Shown here one piece after another: positions 16,373-24,554 of a stretch of 64,000 bases of DNA. The position numbers and the translations under genes are program-made. The notes under the pieces are model-generated. The model had not been told where the DNA came from and made no database searches. It saw only the letters and a list, made by a program, of their open reading frames with translations. The stretch lies in assembly GCF_000166395.1 (NCBI RefSeq), contig NC_014655.1, positions 2,976,001 through 3,040,000 of the forward strand. The letters run 5' to 3'. The stretch's first letter is position 1. Each line of letters opens with the position of its first letter. This DNA comes from Leadbetterella byssophila DSM 17132 (GTDB lineage Bacteria; Bacteroidota; Bacteroidia; Cytophagales; Spirosomataceae).

Positions 16373-17437
16373 TTAGATTCTTTTCAAGATCTCCTCTCCA
16401 ATTTCTTGAGTGCCTAAGATCATTTCTTTAGGTGTATTTTCATCTGCAATATCTCCAGTTCTAAATCCGGCTTTTAATACGGCGTCAACTGCTGAAATTA
16501 CAGCCTCGCTTTCTTCTTTTAGGCCAAACGATATATCTAATAATAAGGCAGCAGACAAAACAGAAGCCATAGGGTTAGCTAAGTTCTTACCTGCAATATC
16601 ATGTGCCGAACCGTGTATTGGCTCATATACGCCTGTACTTTCTCCGATAGAAGCTGAGGCTAGCATACCCATAGAACCCGCTATCTGAGAAGCTTCGTCA
16701 GTAAGTATATCCCCGAATAAGTTGCCTAATACCACCACGTCAAATCTTTTAGGGTCTTTGATTAAAAGCATGGCAGCAGCATCAATAAACTGGTGTTCTA
16801 CAGTAACTTCAGGATAATCTTTAGAAACCTCTTGAACCACCTCTCTCCAAAGTCTACTGGATTCTAGCACGTTAGCTTTATCCACAGACATCAGCTTTTT
16901 GCCACGAGTCATGGCGGCATCAAATGCTTTTCTCGCAATCCTCTCCACCTCATAACGATGGTAGATCATCAAATCTGAAGCAGAATCCTCTGTCCTTTTC
17001 TTCTCTCCAAAGTAAACGTCTCCTGTTAACTCTCTGAAAAACAGGATGTCAGAGCCTTTTAGGATCTCTGGTTTAATGCTTGAGGAGGCTAAAAGTTCGT
17101 CAAATAACTTGATTGGACGTAAATTTGCGAATAAACCTAGCTCTTTACGCATCTTTAATAGACCTTGTTCTGGTCTAACCTTGGCATTGGGATCGTTATC
17201 ATACTTTGCATGTCCCACTGCACCAAAAAGAATGGCGTCAGAAGATCTCATTTTAACCAGAGTTTCTTCAGGTAGGGGATCACCTGTAGCTTCTATAGCC
17301 ACGTGGCCTATTAATGCTTCATCATAAGTGAAATCATGTCCAAATTTCTCCGCTACGCGTTCTAAAACCTTCTTTCCTACTTGCGTAACTTCTTGTCCGA
17401 TTCCATCTCCCGGAACCACTAGAATATGTTTTCTCAT
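16373..17437 (-). CDS. leuB: 3-isopropylmalate dehydrogenase (also able to act on methylmalate)
   Basis: NAD-dependent oxidative decarboxylation of 3-isopropylmalate (leucine branch) or erythro-3-methylmalate (citramalate branch). The 354 residues show VPGDGIGQEV at the N-terminus, RELTGDVYFGEKKR substrate-binding segment, the metal-binding aspartates in GNLFGDILTDEASQIAGSMGML and the NAD-binding GSAHDIAGKNLANP. It is the last gene of the leuC-leuD-cimA-leuB unit, 6 bp after the synthase. Its TAA stop touches the 3' end of the group II intron, which now separates it from the terminator hairpin. Confidence 0.96.
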   Translation of the reverse strand: MRKHILVVPGDGIGQEVTQVGKKVLERVAEKFGHDFTYDEALIGHVAIEATGDPLPEETLVKMRSSDAILFGAVGHAKYDNDPNAKVRPEQGLLKMRKELGLFANLRPIKLFDELLASSSIKPEILKGSDILFFRELTGDVYFGEKKRTEDSASDLMIYHRYEVERIARKAFDAAMTRGKKLMSVDKANVLESSRLWREVVQEVSKDYPEVTVEHQFIDAAAMLLIKDPKRFDVVVLGNLFGDILTDEASQIAGSMGMLASASIGESTGVYEPIHGSAHDIAGKNLANPMASVLSAALLLDISFGLKEESEAVISAVDAVLKAGFRTGDIADENTPKEMILGTQEIGEEILKRI

Positions 17438-17443
17438 AAATTC

Positions 17444-18967
17444 TTAATTGTATTGTCGAGCTATTAGGTTTAACATCTTTTGCGTGGCTTCAATTGCAGA
17501 GACGGTCTGGTCAGAATCAAGGCCACGAGTTTTAGTATTTTTGCCATCCAGATCCCAAGTGATAATGGTTTCACAAAGGGCATCTGTCTTGCCTCCCGGT
17601 GGGATACGTACCAAGTAATCAGTGAGCGAAGGTAAAGAAATGCCTTTTTTCTTCAATGCTTTCTTTAATGCATTCATGAAGGCATCGTATTGTCCATCAC
17701 CTTGTGCATTTTCCTCTAAAACATCTCCAAATATTTGAATTTGTAATGTTGCAGAAGGTTGCAATCCCCTGGAATGTGTGAGCACATAGTTCAGAATCTT
17801 GATATCTTCAGAAATAGTGGCTCTGTCTAGTACATCAGAAATGATATAGGGAAGGTCCTCCTTCGTGACGGTCTCTTTTCTGTCTCCTAATGAGATAATC
17901 CTGGCAGTGACCTTTTTTAGGTCTTCGTCATTTAGTTTGATGCCTAGTTCTTGAAGGTTCTTTTCTATGTTCGCCTTTCCTGAAGTTTTACCTAAGGCAT
18001 AAGAAGTTTTTCGTCCAAAACGTTCAGGATTTAAATCGCTGACATACAGATTTTTCTTCTTGTCTCCGTCAGCATGAACTCCGGCAGTTTGGGTAAATAC
18101 ATTTTCCCCTACTATAGGGTAGTTTTCCGCGATACGAATACCGGAAAAGCTCTCTACAATCTTGGAAATGGAATATAAAGAGGACTCCACCACTGAAGTA
18201 CTTATTCCTGGTAAAAAGTCATTAATAACGGCTACAACACTGGCTAATGAAGCATTTCCTGTTCTTTCGCCCAGCCCATTTACGGTCAAATGTATTCCTT
18301 TTACTCCCGCTCTGAGCGCATTTAAGACATTAGCGGTGGCTAATCCATAGTCATTGTGCCCGTGGAAGTCAAAGTGTAATTCCGGATATTTTTCTATGAT
18401 CTCTTTCAAGAAATCATAGGTTTCATCCGGAGTCAAAATACCTAAAGTGTCCGGTAAAAGAATTCGCTTTACGGGTTCCTTTCTAAGAAATTCAAGAAAT
18501 TCAAACACATATCCTTTGGAATGGCGCATACCATTGCTCCAATCTTCCAAGTATACATTGACTGTGATGCCTCTTTTGTTTGCTTCCGAAATAACCGCTT
18601 GAATATCAGAAAAATGTTGTTCCGGAGTCTTGCCTAGTTGGTGGGTTAAGTGGTTTAAAGAACCTTTTGTTAGAAGGTTCATCACCTTTGCTCCTGCTTC
18701 TTCCATCCATTCTATGGAAGCTAAACCATCTACAAAAGTGAGTACTTCAATCTGGTTTAGAAAACCGTTTTCTCCAGCCCAACTAGTAATGGCTTTTACC
18801 GCTTTTAGCTCTCCTTCAGATACTCTTGCGGAGGCTACCTCTAACCTATCTACTTTTACTTCCTGTAAAAGAAGCTTCGCGATGGTCAGCTTCTCAGATG
18901 CGGAGAAAGAAACTCCACTCGTCTGCTCCCCATCGCGAAGGGTAGTATCCATTACCTCTATTTTCAT
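17444..18967 (-). CDS. cimA: Probable (R)-citramalate synthase (LeuA/CimA family)
   Basis: A 507-residue HMGL-like acyltransferase with N-terminal TIM barrel, metal ligands in the family's DTTLRDGEQ (Arg11, Asp12) and FHGHNDYGLA, and a C-terminal LeuA-type regulatory dimer domain (about 385-507; GDGQYDAFMNALKKALKKKG and VRIPPGGKTDAL). From memory of the Leptospira CimA sequence, this protein aligns closely through its whole length, and the residues that line the pyruvate pocket there (Leu81, Leu104, Tyr144) correspond to Leu76, Leu99 and Tyr139 here. That points to acetyl-CoA + pyruvate giving citramalate. 2-isopropylmalate synthase activity remains an alternative. It starts 2 bp after leuD. 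Confidence 0.75.
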   Translation of the reverse strand: MKIEVMDTTLRDGEQTSGVSFSASEKLTIAKLLLQEVKVDRLEVASARVSEGELKAVKAITSWAGENGFLNQIEVLTFVDGLASIEWMEEAGAKVMNLLTKGSLNHLTHQLGKTPEQHFSDIQAVISEANKRGITVNVYLEDWSNGMRHSKGYVFEFLEFLRKEPVKRILLPDTLGILTPDETYDFLKEIIEKYPELHFDFHGHNDYGLATANVLNALRAGVKGIHLTVNGLGERTGNASLASVVAVINDFLPGISTSVVESSLYSISKIVESFSGIRIAENYPIVGENVFTQTAGVHADGDKKKNLYVSDLNPERFGRKTSYALGKTSGKANIEKNLQELGIKLNDEDLKKVTARIISLGDRKETVTKEDLPYIISDVLDRATISEDIKILNYVLTHSRGLQPSATLQIQIFGDVLEENAQGDGQYDAFMNALKKALKKKGISLPSLTDYLVRIPPGGKTDALCETIITWDLDGKNTKTRGLDSDQTVSAIEATQKMLNLIARQYN

Positions 18968-18969
18968 CC

Positions 18970-19563
18970 TTAGATTCTGGTTTTTTCGAACTCGCTAATC
19001 TCAGACTTTAAGGAAAGTAGATAATCTATATCATCATACCCGTTTAGAAGGTTGTTCTTCTTATATCCATTGATTTGGAAACTCTCACTTTCTCCCGTTA
19101 CTAGTAAAGTTACCTTTTGCTCAGGTAAATTAACTTCTACCTCTGTACTTGGATCTGATTCAATGGCACGGAAGATCTTGTCCAAAAATTCAGGACTTAC
19201 TGTAACAGGTAGTATTCCTATGTTTAAGGAATTTCCTTTGAAAATATCAGCAAAGAAACTGGAGATTACGCATCTGAAACCATAATCATATATGGCCCAT
19301 GCGGCATGTTCTCTACTTGATCCTGAACCAAAGTTTCTGCCGGCTACTAAGATCTTTCCGGAATAGGTTGGATTGTTTAAGACAAAATCTTCTTTAGGGG
19401 TACCGTCTGAATGATATCTCCAGTCTCTGAAAAGATTGTCACCAAATCCCTCTCTTTTCGTAGCTTTCAGGAATCTAGCAGGTATGATCTGATCTGTGTC
19501 CACATTCTCTAAAGGAAGAGGTACACATGAGGAAGTCAAAATATTAAAACTATCGTATGCCAT
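18970..19563 (-). CDS. leuD: 3-isopropylmalate/citramalate dehydratase small subunit
   Basis: The small subunit pairs with LeuC to isomerise 2- to 3-substituted malates. The protein (197 residues) has [13 protein letters not shown] near the N-terminus and the signature [17 protein letters not shown] at about 70-86. I place the start at the ATG at 19563 ([11 protein letters not shown]), because an upstream in-frame ATG at 19605 would overlap leuC and add a non-family sequence. It lies 13 bp after leuC and 2 bp before the synthase. Confidence 0.93.
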   Translation of the reverse strand: MAYDSFNILTSSCVPLPLENVDTDQIIPARFLKATKREGFGDNLFRDWRYHSDGTPKEDFVLNNPTYSGKILVAGRNFGSGSSREHAAWAIYDYGFRCVISSFFADIFKGNSLNIGILPVTVSPEFLDKIFRAIESDPSTEVEVNLPEQKVTLLVTGESESFQINGYKKNNLLNGYDDIDYLLSLKSEISEFEKTRI

Positions 19564-19576
19564 GATTTGAATAAAA

Positions 19577-20974
19577 TTATAAAAGTTCTCTAGGGTCTGC
19601 CACAACTCCGGAAACGGCCGCTGCCGCTGCCACTAGTGGTGAAGCCAATAAAGTACGTGCATTAGGACCTTGACGGCCTTCAAAGTTTCTATTTGATGTA
19701 GACACCGCTAATTTACCGGCTGGTATCTTATCATCATTCATTGCTAAACAAGCTGAACAGCCCGGCTGTCTTAAATCAAATCCCGCGTCCGTTAAGATAT
19801 CGTATATACCTTCTTCCTTGATCTGATTCAATACAGTATGAGAGCCCGGTACTAACCAAGCGGTGATATTTTCCGCTTTCTTGCGTCCTTTAACTACTGA
19901 AGCAAAGGCACGGAAATCTTCAATTCTACCATTGGTACAAGATCCTAGAAACACATAGTCTACAGGTTGGCCAAGTAGTACTTGTCCTTCCTCGAAGCCC
20001 ATATAACCTAAGGCCTTCTTATAACTCGCTTCTCCATCTTTAACTTCAGATGCATGCGGAATAGGCTTAGTAATGCCAATACCTAAACCAGGGTTAGTAC
20101 CATAGGTAATCTGCGGTTCAATGTCTTCAGCATTGTAATTCAATTCCAGGTCAAAAACGGCATCTTCATCAGTTTTCAACTGTTTCCATTCTTCCACATA
20201 TTTGTCCCAATCTGCACCTTTTGGAGCCTTTTCTCTTCCTTTTAACCAAGCAAAAGTAGTTTCGTCAGGGGCAATCATACCCCCTCTGGCACCCATCTCA
20301 ATGGACATATTACAGACGGTCATACGTCCTTCCATGCTCATGTTCTCAAATACCTCTCCTGCATATTCTGCAAAGTATCCTGTAGCACCTGAAGCAGAAA
20401 TTTGAGAGATAATATATAACACTACGTCTTTAGGAGTAACTCCTTTTCCTAGCTTACCATTAATAGTAATCCTCAGTTTCTTAGGCTTTGGCTGCATGAT
20501 ACATTGTGAAGCCAATACCATTTCCACCTCAGAAGTACCAATACCAAAAGCTATACAGCCAAAAGCTCCGTGAGTAGAAGTGTGAGAGTCTCCACAAACA
20601 ATGGTCATCCCTGGTAAAGTGATTCCGTTTTCCGGTCCTACCACGTGGACAATTCCGTTCTTGTTGTGTCCCAATCCCCAGTGAGAAATGCCGTACTTCG
20701 CCGTATTGCTTTCCAGTGCTTTCAACTGATTAGCGGACAATGGATCAGATACCGGTAGGTGCTGATTAATAGTAGGAGTGTTATGATCTGCGGTAGCAAA
20801 GGTTCTATCAGGGTACATTACTCCAATCCCCCTGCTTTCTAGTCCTAAAAAGGCTACAGGGCTCGTCACCTCATGAATAAAATGTCTGTCAATGAACAGA
20901 ACGTCTGGTCCGTCTTCTATGTGTTTGACCACATGCTTATCCCAAACCTTGTCGAAAAGCGTCTTTTGTGCCAT
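19577..20974 (-). CDS. leuC: 3-isopropylmalate/citramalate dehydratase large subunit
   Basis: The aconitase-family large subunit binds a [4Fe-4S] cluster and with LeuD isomerises isopropylmalate or citramalate. The 465-residue protein has [19 protein letters not shown] near the N-terminus, [20 protein letters not shown] (about 135-155), and the three cluster cysteines in LGSCTNGR (~346) and PGCSACLA (~406 and ~409). It is the first gene of the operon, with a ~95-nt leader below a TAACTTTG -7 box. Confidence 0.96.
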   Translation of the reverse strand: MAQKTLFDKVWDKHVVKHIEDGPDVLFIDRHFIHEVTSPVAFLGLESRGIGVMYPDRTFATADHNTPTINQHLPVSDPLSANQLKALESNTAKYGISHWGLGHNKNGIVHVVGPENGITLPGMTIVCGDSHTSTHGAFGCIAFGIGTSEVEMVLASQCIMQPKPKKLRITINGKLGKGVTPKDVVLYIISQISASGATGYFAEYAGEVFENMSMEGRMTVCNMSIEMGARGGMIAPDETTFAWLKGREKAPKGADWDKYVEEWKQLKTDEDAVFDLELNYNAEDIEPQITYGTNPGLGIGITKPIPHASEVKDGEASYKKALGYMGFEEGQVLLGQPVDYVFLGSCTNGRIEDFRAFASVVKGRKKAENITAWLVPGSHTVLNQIKEEGIYDILTDAGFDLRQPGCSACLAMNDDKIPAGKLAVSTSNRNFEGRQGPNARTLLASPLVAAAAAVSGVVADPRELL

Positions 20975-20978
20975 AGTT

Positions 20979-21035
20979 TACTGTAAAGAATTAAACAACG
21001 TCTCAAAAATGAATGAATTATTTATGTAAAACATT
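20979..21035 (-). other. Possible leader peptide ORF upstream of leuC
   Basis: An ATG-initiated 18-codon frame encodes MFYINNSFIFETLFNSLQ and ends with TAA three bases before the leuC ATG. It contains two Ile, two Leu and four Phe codons but no run of branched-chain codons and no obvious attenuator hairpin. It may couple translation to leuC or may be chance. Confidence 0.25.
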
Positions 21036-21068
21036 ATTTTGAAGTCCAAAAAATAACGGAAAAAGTTC

Positions 21069-21076
21069 AAAGTTAT
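21069..21076 (-). promoter_or_regulatory. -7 box TAACTTTG for the leu operon
   Basis: CAAAGTTA on the plus strand gives a perfect minus-strand TAnnTTTG about 95 nt from leuC. A well spaced TTTG -33 element was not seen. Confidence 0.45.
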
Positions 21077-21127
21077 GTTTTGGGCTATATTTAAAAACTT
21101 TCTATCCAAATCTTTGGCATATCATTA

Positions 21128-21143
21128 AGTATTACAATACTTA
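21128..21143. promoter_or_regulatory. Inverted repeat, candidate operator
   Basis: AAGTATT and AATACTT separated by AC form a perfect 7-2-7 dyad about 50 bp upstream of the leuC -7 box. It could bind a dimeric regulator of the leu operon or the divergent gene. Confidence 0.3.
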
Positions 21144-21333
21144 TTTAGTCATGAGGATCTTTTTCAGTAAAATCTGCAATACACTTTAAAGTTTTTCAAA
21201 AGATTGTTAAGCTAATTACCGTTGGTGTAACATTATATCCGTTCCTCCTACTTCTCTTGGATTTATCAAAAATTATGCGTAACTTAATTATATAATAAGA
21301 TTGTGAATTTCAATAATCTAACACTATAAAACT

Positions 21334-22302
21334 ATGTTTACATTCATCTTAATCCTTTTACTTTTTGCCATTATTCTGCTGTTTCATTTTTCCACCCGCT
21401 TTAAGGTTTTTGAATGGAGAGTGTATGAAAATGGAAACAAATACCTGCACGTCAATTATAAACTCATGGTCTTGACGGTTTTAGCATTTATAGCTATCCT
21501 GGTTCAGCCCTATGATCTGGTAAGAATAAATGCAGGTGCAGTAGGCTTAAAAGAATCTTTGATCGGTGATAAAAGAGGTATAGGATCTGTCAAATTAGTT
21601 TCTGGTTTTCAGATCTACAATAAATTCTTTGAAAGGGTTTATGAAATAGAGACCGACCAAAAAAATGTCCATTATGAGACATTAGGGGTTATTGTAAAAG
21701 GTGGATTCTCCTGCAAAATCAAACCAACTTTTAATTACAAAGTTAAACCAGAAAATGCAGATCAGTTATTCATTGAGCTCCGTCAAACCTTTAAACAAGG
21801 AGGTTTGAAAGCTGTAGAAACTACCTGGTTAGAAACTGCCATACTGGGTGGAGTCAATGATGTTTCAAACCGTTTTGCCGTGGACTCCATTTTCAACCAC
21901 AGGGAGGCTTTCGAGCAGCAAATTTCTTTGGAAGTAAACAAAAGGGTAGGTAAGTATTTCGAAGTTACTCAATTGAGAACGAACATCCTTCCTCCGGAAT
22001 CTTTGCAAAAGTCTATCGAAGGAAAGACCAAAGCTATCCAAGAAGCGGAAGAATTTGAATATAGAGCTAAAAGGGCTGTTGCCGAAAACAAGGAGAAAGT
22101 AGCTCGTGCTCAAGGAGACTACGAAGCTGCTTTACTTGAAGCCAAAACAAAAGAAGCTCTTTCTCAACCTAAGATGTTAGAACTTTACCGTGCAGAAACG
22201 GAAAGAGTTTGGGCGCAGAAAGGAGTCAGTCCATATGGAAATAACAATACCTTTATTTCAGGCAAGAACGACAACGGATTTATGCTTAATCTCCGCAATT
22301 GA
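21334..22302 (+). CDS. SPFH/Band 7 (prohibitin-like) membrane protein
   Basis: A 322-residue inner-membrane scaffold-type protein. Two N-terminal membrane segments (about 1-18 and 44-62) are followed by an SPFH domain (about 65-230) with VRINAGAVGLKESLIGDKRG and ELRQTFKQGG, and by an Ala/Glu/Lys-rich coiled coil (about 228-290: EAEEFEYRAKRAVAENKEK). SPFH proteins oligomerise and organise membrane domains or modulate proteases; a specific job cannot be assigned. Its stop is 6 bp from the convergent glycosyltransferase stop. Confidence 0.8.
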   Translation: MFTFILILLLFAIILLFHFSTRFKVFEWRVYENGNKYLHVNYKLMVLTVLAFIAILVQPYDLVRINAGAVGLKESLIGDKRGIGSVKLVSGFQIYNKFFERVYEIETDQKNVHYETLGVIVKGGFSCKIKPTFNYKVKPENADQLFIELRQTFKQGGLKAVETTWLETAILGGVNDVSNRFAVDSIFNHREAFEQQISLEVNKRVGKYFEVTQLRTNILPPESLQKSIEGKTKAIQEAEEFEYRAKRAVAENKEKVARAQGDYEAALLEAKTKEALSQPKMLELYRAETERVWAQKGVSPYGNNNTFISGKNDNGFMLNLRN

Positions 22303-22308
22303 TCCTTC

Positions 22309-23661
22309 TTACATCTTCTGGGCTAATTGTCCCAGAAGATGTATTACTGGAATGAGGTAGAGTACAAAGAGCGTGATATAAAATCCTATTATAAGCTTTT
22401 GAGGGATCCATTTGGATATCCAATAATTTCCTGTCAAAAAAGGCACGATAGTCGCCAGTAACCCAGGGAATATGTAGATGGCCTTCATGAACACAAAGGT
22501 TCTGCCAATCAAAGAGAACAATACGCCAAATCCAATATATCCGGCTATATAAAGAGCATAAATCCACATGGGGTTTTCTGACCACGGGTCTCTAAATAGC
22601 TGCCTAATCCCCAATAAGATACCTATGAACAGGATCAAGGTAGGTACTATACCTACAGCCAAGGAAACTTTTCCTATGAAGGTGATAAATCGGTTATCCG
22701 TTCTCCATTCATGAGGCCAATTGTCAAAACCTAAAAAATAAAACCTTCCATATACCTGAGAAAAATGCGAATGCATATGCTTCTGTCTGATTTTCCCCGT
22801 ATAAGATAAATGTGGATTTTTAATGAGGTCAATATAGTGGAACTTGAAGAAGCCGGAATATACAGATAGTATTCCCGGTATATAGGTATTCTCCGGTAAA
22901 TAAAGATGAGGTAATTCGTAAGTAGGAGTGTTGTAGGTAAATAGTTTGCCTGACTCTCTATAATCCCGGGCGTATCCATTGAAAAAGAAGAAGGTAGTAG
23001 CACTGAATAGTATACCAATTACTACAGTACCTAAATACCCGTTTCGCAGTGATAAGCTGTAATTTTTCCGTAGAATACTTAACAAAACCAGAGCTATTAC
23101 AGACCCTATAAAATATACCCCAAAGTTTAGTTTAGCCATGGAGCCTAAAACCAAACTAACAATGATCAATGCTGAATACAAGAGGTTAGGTTTTCTGTAG
23201 ACTTGCAGTAATGCGTATAGATTAAGAGTTCCTAAGAATATAATAAAAGCGTCATTTGTAGCTTGTCCGGAAATAGCTATAAATCTGGGATTAAATGCAA
23301 TAAAGGCAAATACCAAAAGTTTAAGGTATTCAGCAAAGGGTAAGGTACGAATGAATTTCATCATGAGGAATAAACTCCCCACCCCAAATACGGCGCTGAA
23401 CATTTGTGCACTGATATGTTTGGCCCAATCGCTCTCAATACCAAACAGATTCCAAAAGGTTGCTACCATCAAATGATATAATTTAGGATGATAGCATTGC
23501 CAGCATTGTGTTGACCTCGGGAGCTCTCCGAATCTTGCAATGAGCTCAATTACAGTGAAATGGTCATCATTCGCATATCCTCCATTCAGGGTTGCTAATG
23601 CGAAAATTAATAGGGATGAAATGCCTAGAATCCAGGCATATAAGTTGCTCTTTGATGTCAT
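22309..23661 (-). CDS. GT39/ArnT-like polyprenol-dependent glycosyltransferase, multi-pass membrane protein
   Basis: A 450-residue protein with about ten to twelve membrane helices. After the first helix a periplasmic loop contains NGGYANDDHF, whose acidic pair matches the catalytic Asp position of GT-C/PMT-type enzymes, then CYHPKLYHLMVATFWNLFG. Such enzymes transfer a sugar from a lipid carrier to protein, lipid A or a glycan at the periplasmic face. Acceptor and sugar are unknown. It lies 15 bp downstream of the GH16 gene and probably shares its transcript. Confidence 0.65.
   Translation of the reverse strand: MTSKSNLYAWILGISSLLIFALATLNGGYANDDHFTVIELIARFGELPRSTQCWQCYHPKLYHLMVATFWNLFGIESDWAKHISAQMFSAVFGVGSLFLMMKFIRTLPFAEYLKLLVFAFIAFNPRFIAISGQATNDAFIIFLGTLNLYALLQVYRKPNLLYSALIIVSLVLGSMAKLNFGVYFIGSVIALVLLSILRKNYSLSLRNGYLGTVVIGILFSATTFFFFNGYARDYRESGKLFTYNTPTYELPHLYLPENTYIPGILSVYSGFFKFHYIDLIKNPHLSYTGKIRQKHMHSHFSQVYGRFYFLGFDNWPHEWRTDNRFITFIGKVSLAVGIVPTLILFIGILLGIRQLFRDPWSENPMWIYALYIAGYIGFGVLFSLIGRTFVFMKAIYIFPGLLATIVPFLTGNYWISKWIPQKLIIGFYITLFVLYLIPVIHLLGQLAQKM
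22311..22342. terminator. Perfect 12-bp hairpin at the SPFH/glycosyltransferase convergence
   Basis: ACATCTTCTGGG (22311-22322) pairs with CCCAGAAGATGT (22331-22342) around an 8-nt loop. It lies inside the last codons of the glycosyltransferase and just past the SPFH stop. There is no T run on either side, so it may protect 3' ends rather than terminate by itself. Confidence 0.5.
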
Positions 23662-23676
23662 AAATTAGTGATGTAT

Positions 23677-24465
23677 TTATTTCTTCCACCCATATACGCG
23701 GACATAATCCACCTCAAATTCAGCAGGAAAGGCAGCTTCATCTATGCCCTTTTGGCCGCCCCACATTCCACCTACGGCCAAATTGATCAGCCAATGGAAT
23801 TTCTGGTCAAATGGCCAGGCATTCTTGTCCTCACCTTCATTGTCGAAGTGGAAGAGTTCTACATCGTCAACAAACCCTTTGATATAGGTAGGTGTCCAAT
23901 CTACACGGTACAGATGGAAGGAGTTAGTAGCTCCTGGAAGCTTTCGACTTGCAGTCTTCTGAGTTCCAATGGAATGGTGGTAAGCCTTAGTGTGTACACT
24001 GATATGAACCACGTCCGGATCATAGCCCACATGTTCTAGTATGTCAATTTCCCCCGAACTTGGCCATCCGCCATATTCCCAATCCGTAGGAAGCATCCAT
24101 ACCGCAGGCCAGGTGCCCCTACCGGTAGGTACTTTGGCACGGACTTCAAACCTACCATATTTAAAATCTCCTTTTTTCTTACTGACTAACCTTGCTGAAG
24201 TGTATTCCTGGCCTTCATATGATTCTTTAATCGCTCTTATTTTAAGTGTGCCATTAGAGACAAAGGCATTCTCTTTCCTGGCATTCGTGTAATATTGCAA
24301 CTCTTGATTTCCCCAGCCATTATTGCCATTCCCTACATCGTACGACCACTTTTTAGGATCTGGCAAACCTTCATAATTGAACTCATCTGCCCAGATGGGC
24401 TTTTTCGTAAATCCTGAAGGAGAGAAAAGCAATGATGTTAAGAAGAAGTATAGAATCATGTTCAT
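23677..24465 (-). CDS. Secreted glycoside hydrolase family 16 (beta-glucanase/laminarinase type)
   Basis: A 262-residue enzyme predicted to cleave beta-1,3 or beta-1,3/1,4 glucans by a retaining mechanism. Signal peptide at 1-20 (MNMILYFFLTSLLFSPSGFT). The catalytic motif GEIDILEHVG (about 135-144) supplies the Glu-Asp-Glu set with nucleophile and acid/base two positions apart from the Asp. Upstream YTSARLVSKKKGDFKYGRFEVRAKVP is the standard strand preceding it. Length equals a single GH16 domain. It heads a two-gene unit with the GT39-like protein; promoter is back-to-back with that of map. Confidence 0.92.
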   Translation of the reverse strand: MNMILYFFLTSLLFSPSGFTKKPIWADEFNYEGLPDPKKWSYDVGNGNNGWGNQELQYYTNARKENAFVSNGTLKIRAIKESYEGQEYTSARLVSKKKGDFKYGRFEVRAKVPTGRGTWPAVWMLPTDWEYGGWPSSGEIDILEHVGYDPDVVHISVHTKAYHHSIGTQKTASRKLPGATNSFHLYRVDWTPTYIKGFVDDVELFHFDNEGEDKNAWPFDQKFHWLINLAVGGMWGGQKGIDEAAFPAEFEVDYVRVYGWKK

Positions 24466-24502
24466 TTGATGGGTTTACTTGCCAACATAAAGGCATTTAG
24501 AT

Positions 24503-24510
24503 CAAAAATA
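24503..24510 (-). promoter_or_regulatory. -7 box TATTTTTG for GH16
   Basis: CAAAAATA on the plus strand, 37 nt upstream of the GH16 ATG. It sits 2 bp from the oppositely oriented map box. Confidence 0.45.
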
Positions 24511-24512
24511 AT

Positions 24513-24520
24513 TAAATTTG
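24513..24520 (+). promoter_or_regulatory. -7 box TAAATTTG for map
   Basis: Perfect TAnnTTTG, 34 nt before the map ATG, back-to-back with the minus-strand GH16 box. Confidence 0.5.
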
Positions 24521-24554
24521 CGGTGAAAATAAAGGGTTTATAGCCTAAATAATT

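Larger units (their letters stand above)
14434..16373 (+). mobile_element. Group IIC intron (complete ribozyme plus maturase)
   Basis: The element starts with GTGTG, the canonical GUGYG 5' end, 5 nt after the stem of an intrinsic terminator, which is the known insertion preference of bacterial class C (IIC) introns. About 585 nt of structured, non-coding RNA precede the maturase gene. Domain V and a domain VI-like hairpin are recognisable at the 3' end, and the sequence closes with CCTACTCGAT, giving an AY 3' end near 16373. The exact 3' boundary could shift by a base or two. It lies sense to the FKBP genes and antisense to leuB, and interrupts no coding sequence. Confidence 0.9.
20975..21333. 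other. 359-bp divergent intergenic region between leuC and the SPFH gene
   Basis: Holds the leuC promoter (21069-21076, minus), a short leader ORF (20979-21035, minus) and a 7-2-7 dyad (21128-21143). No RNA gene or further ORF is supported. A convincing promoter for the SPFH gene was not found. Confidence 0.6.
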
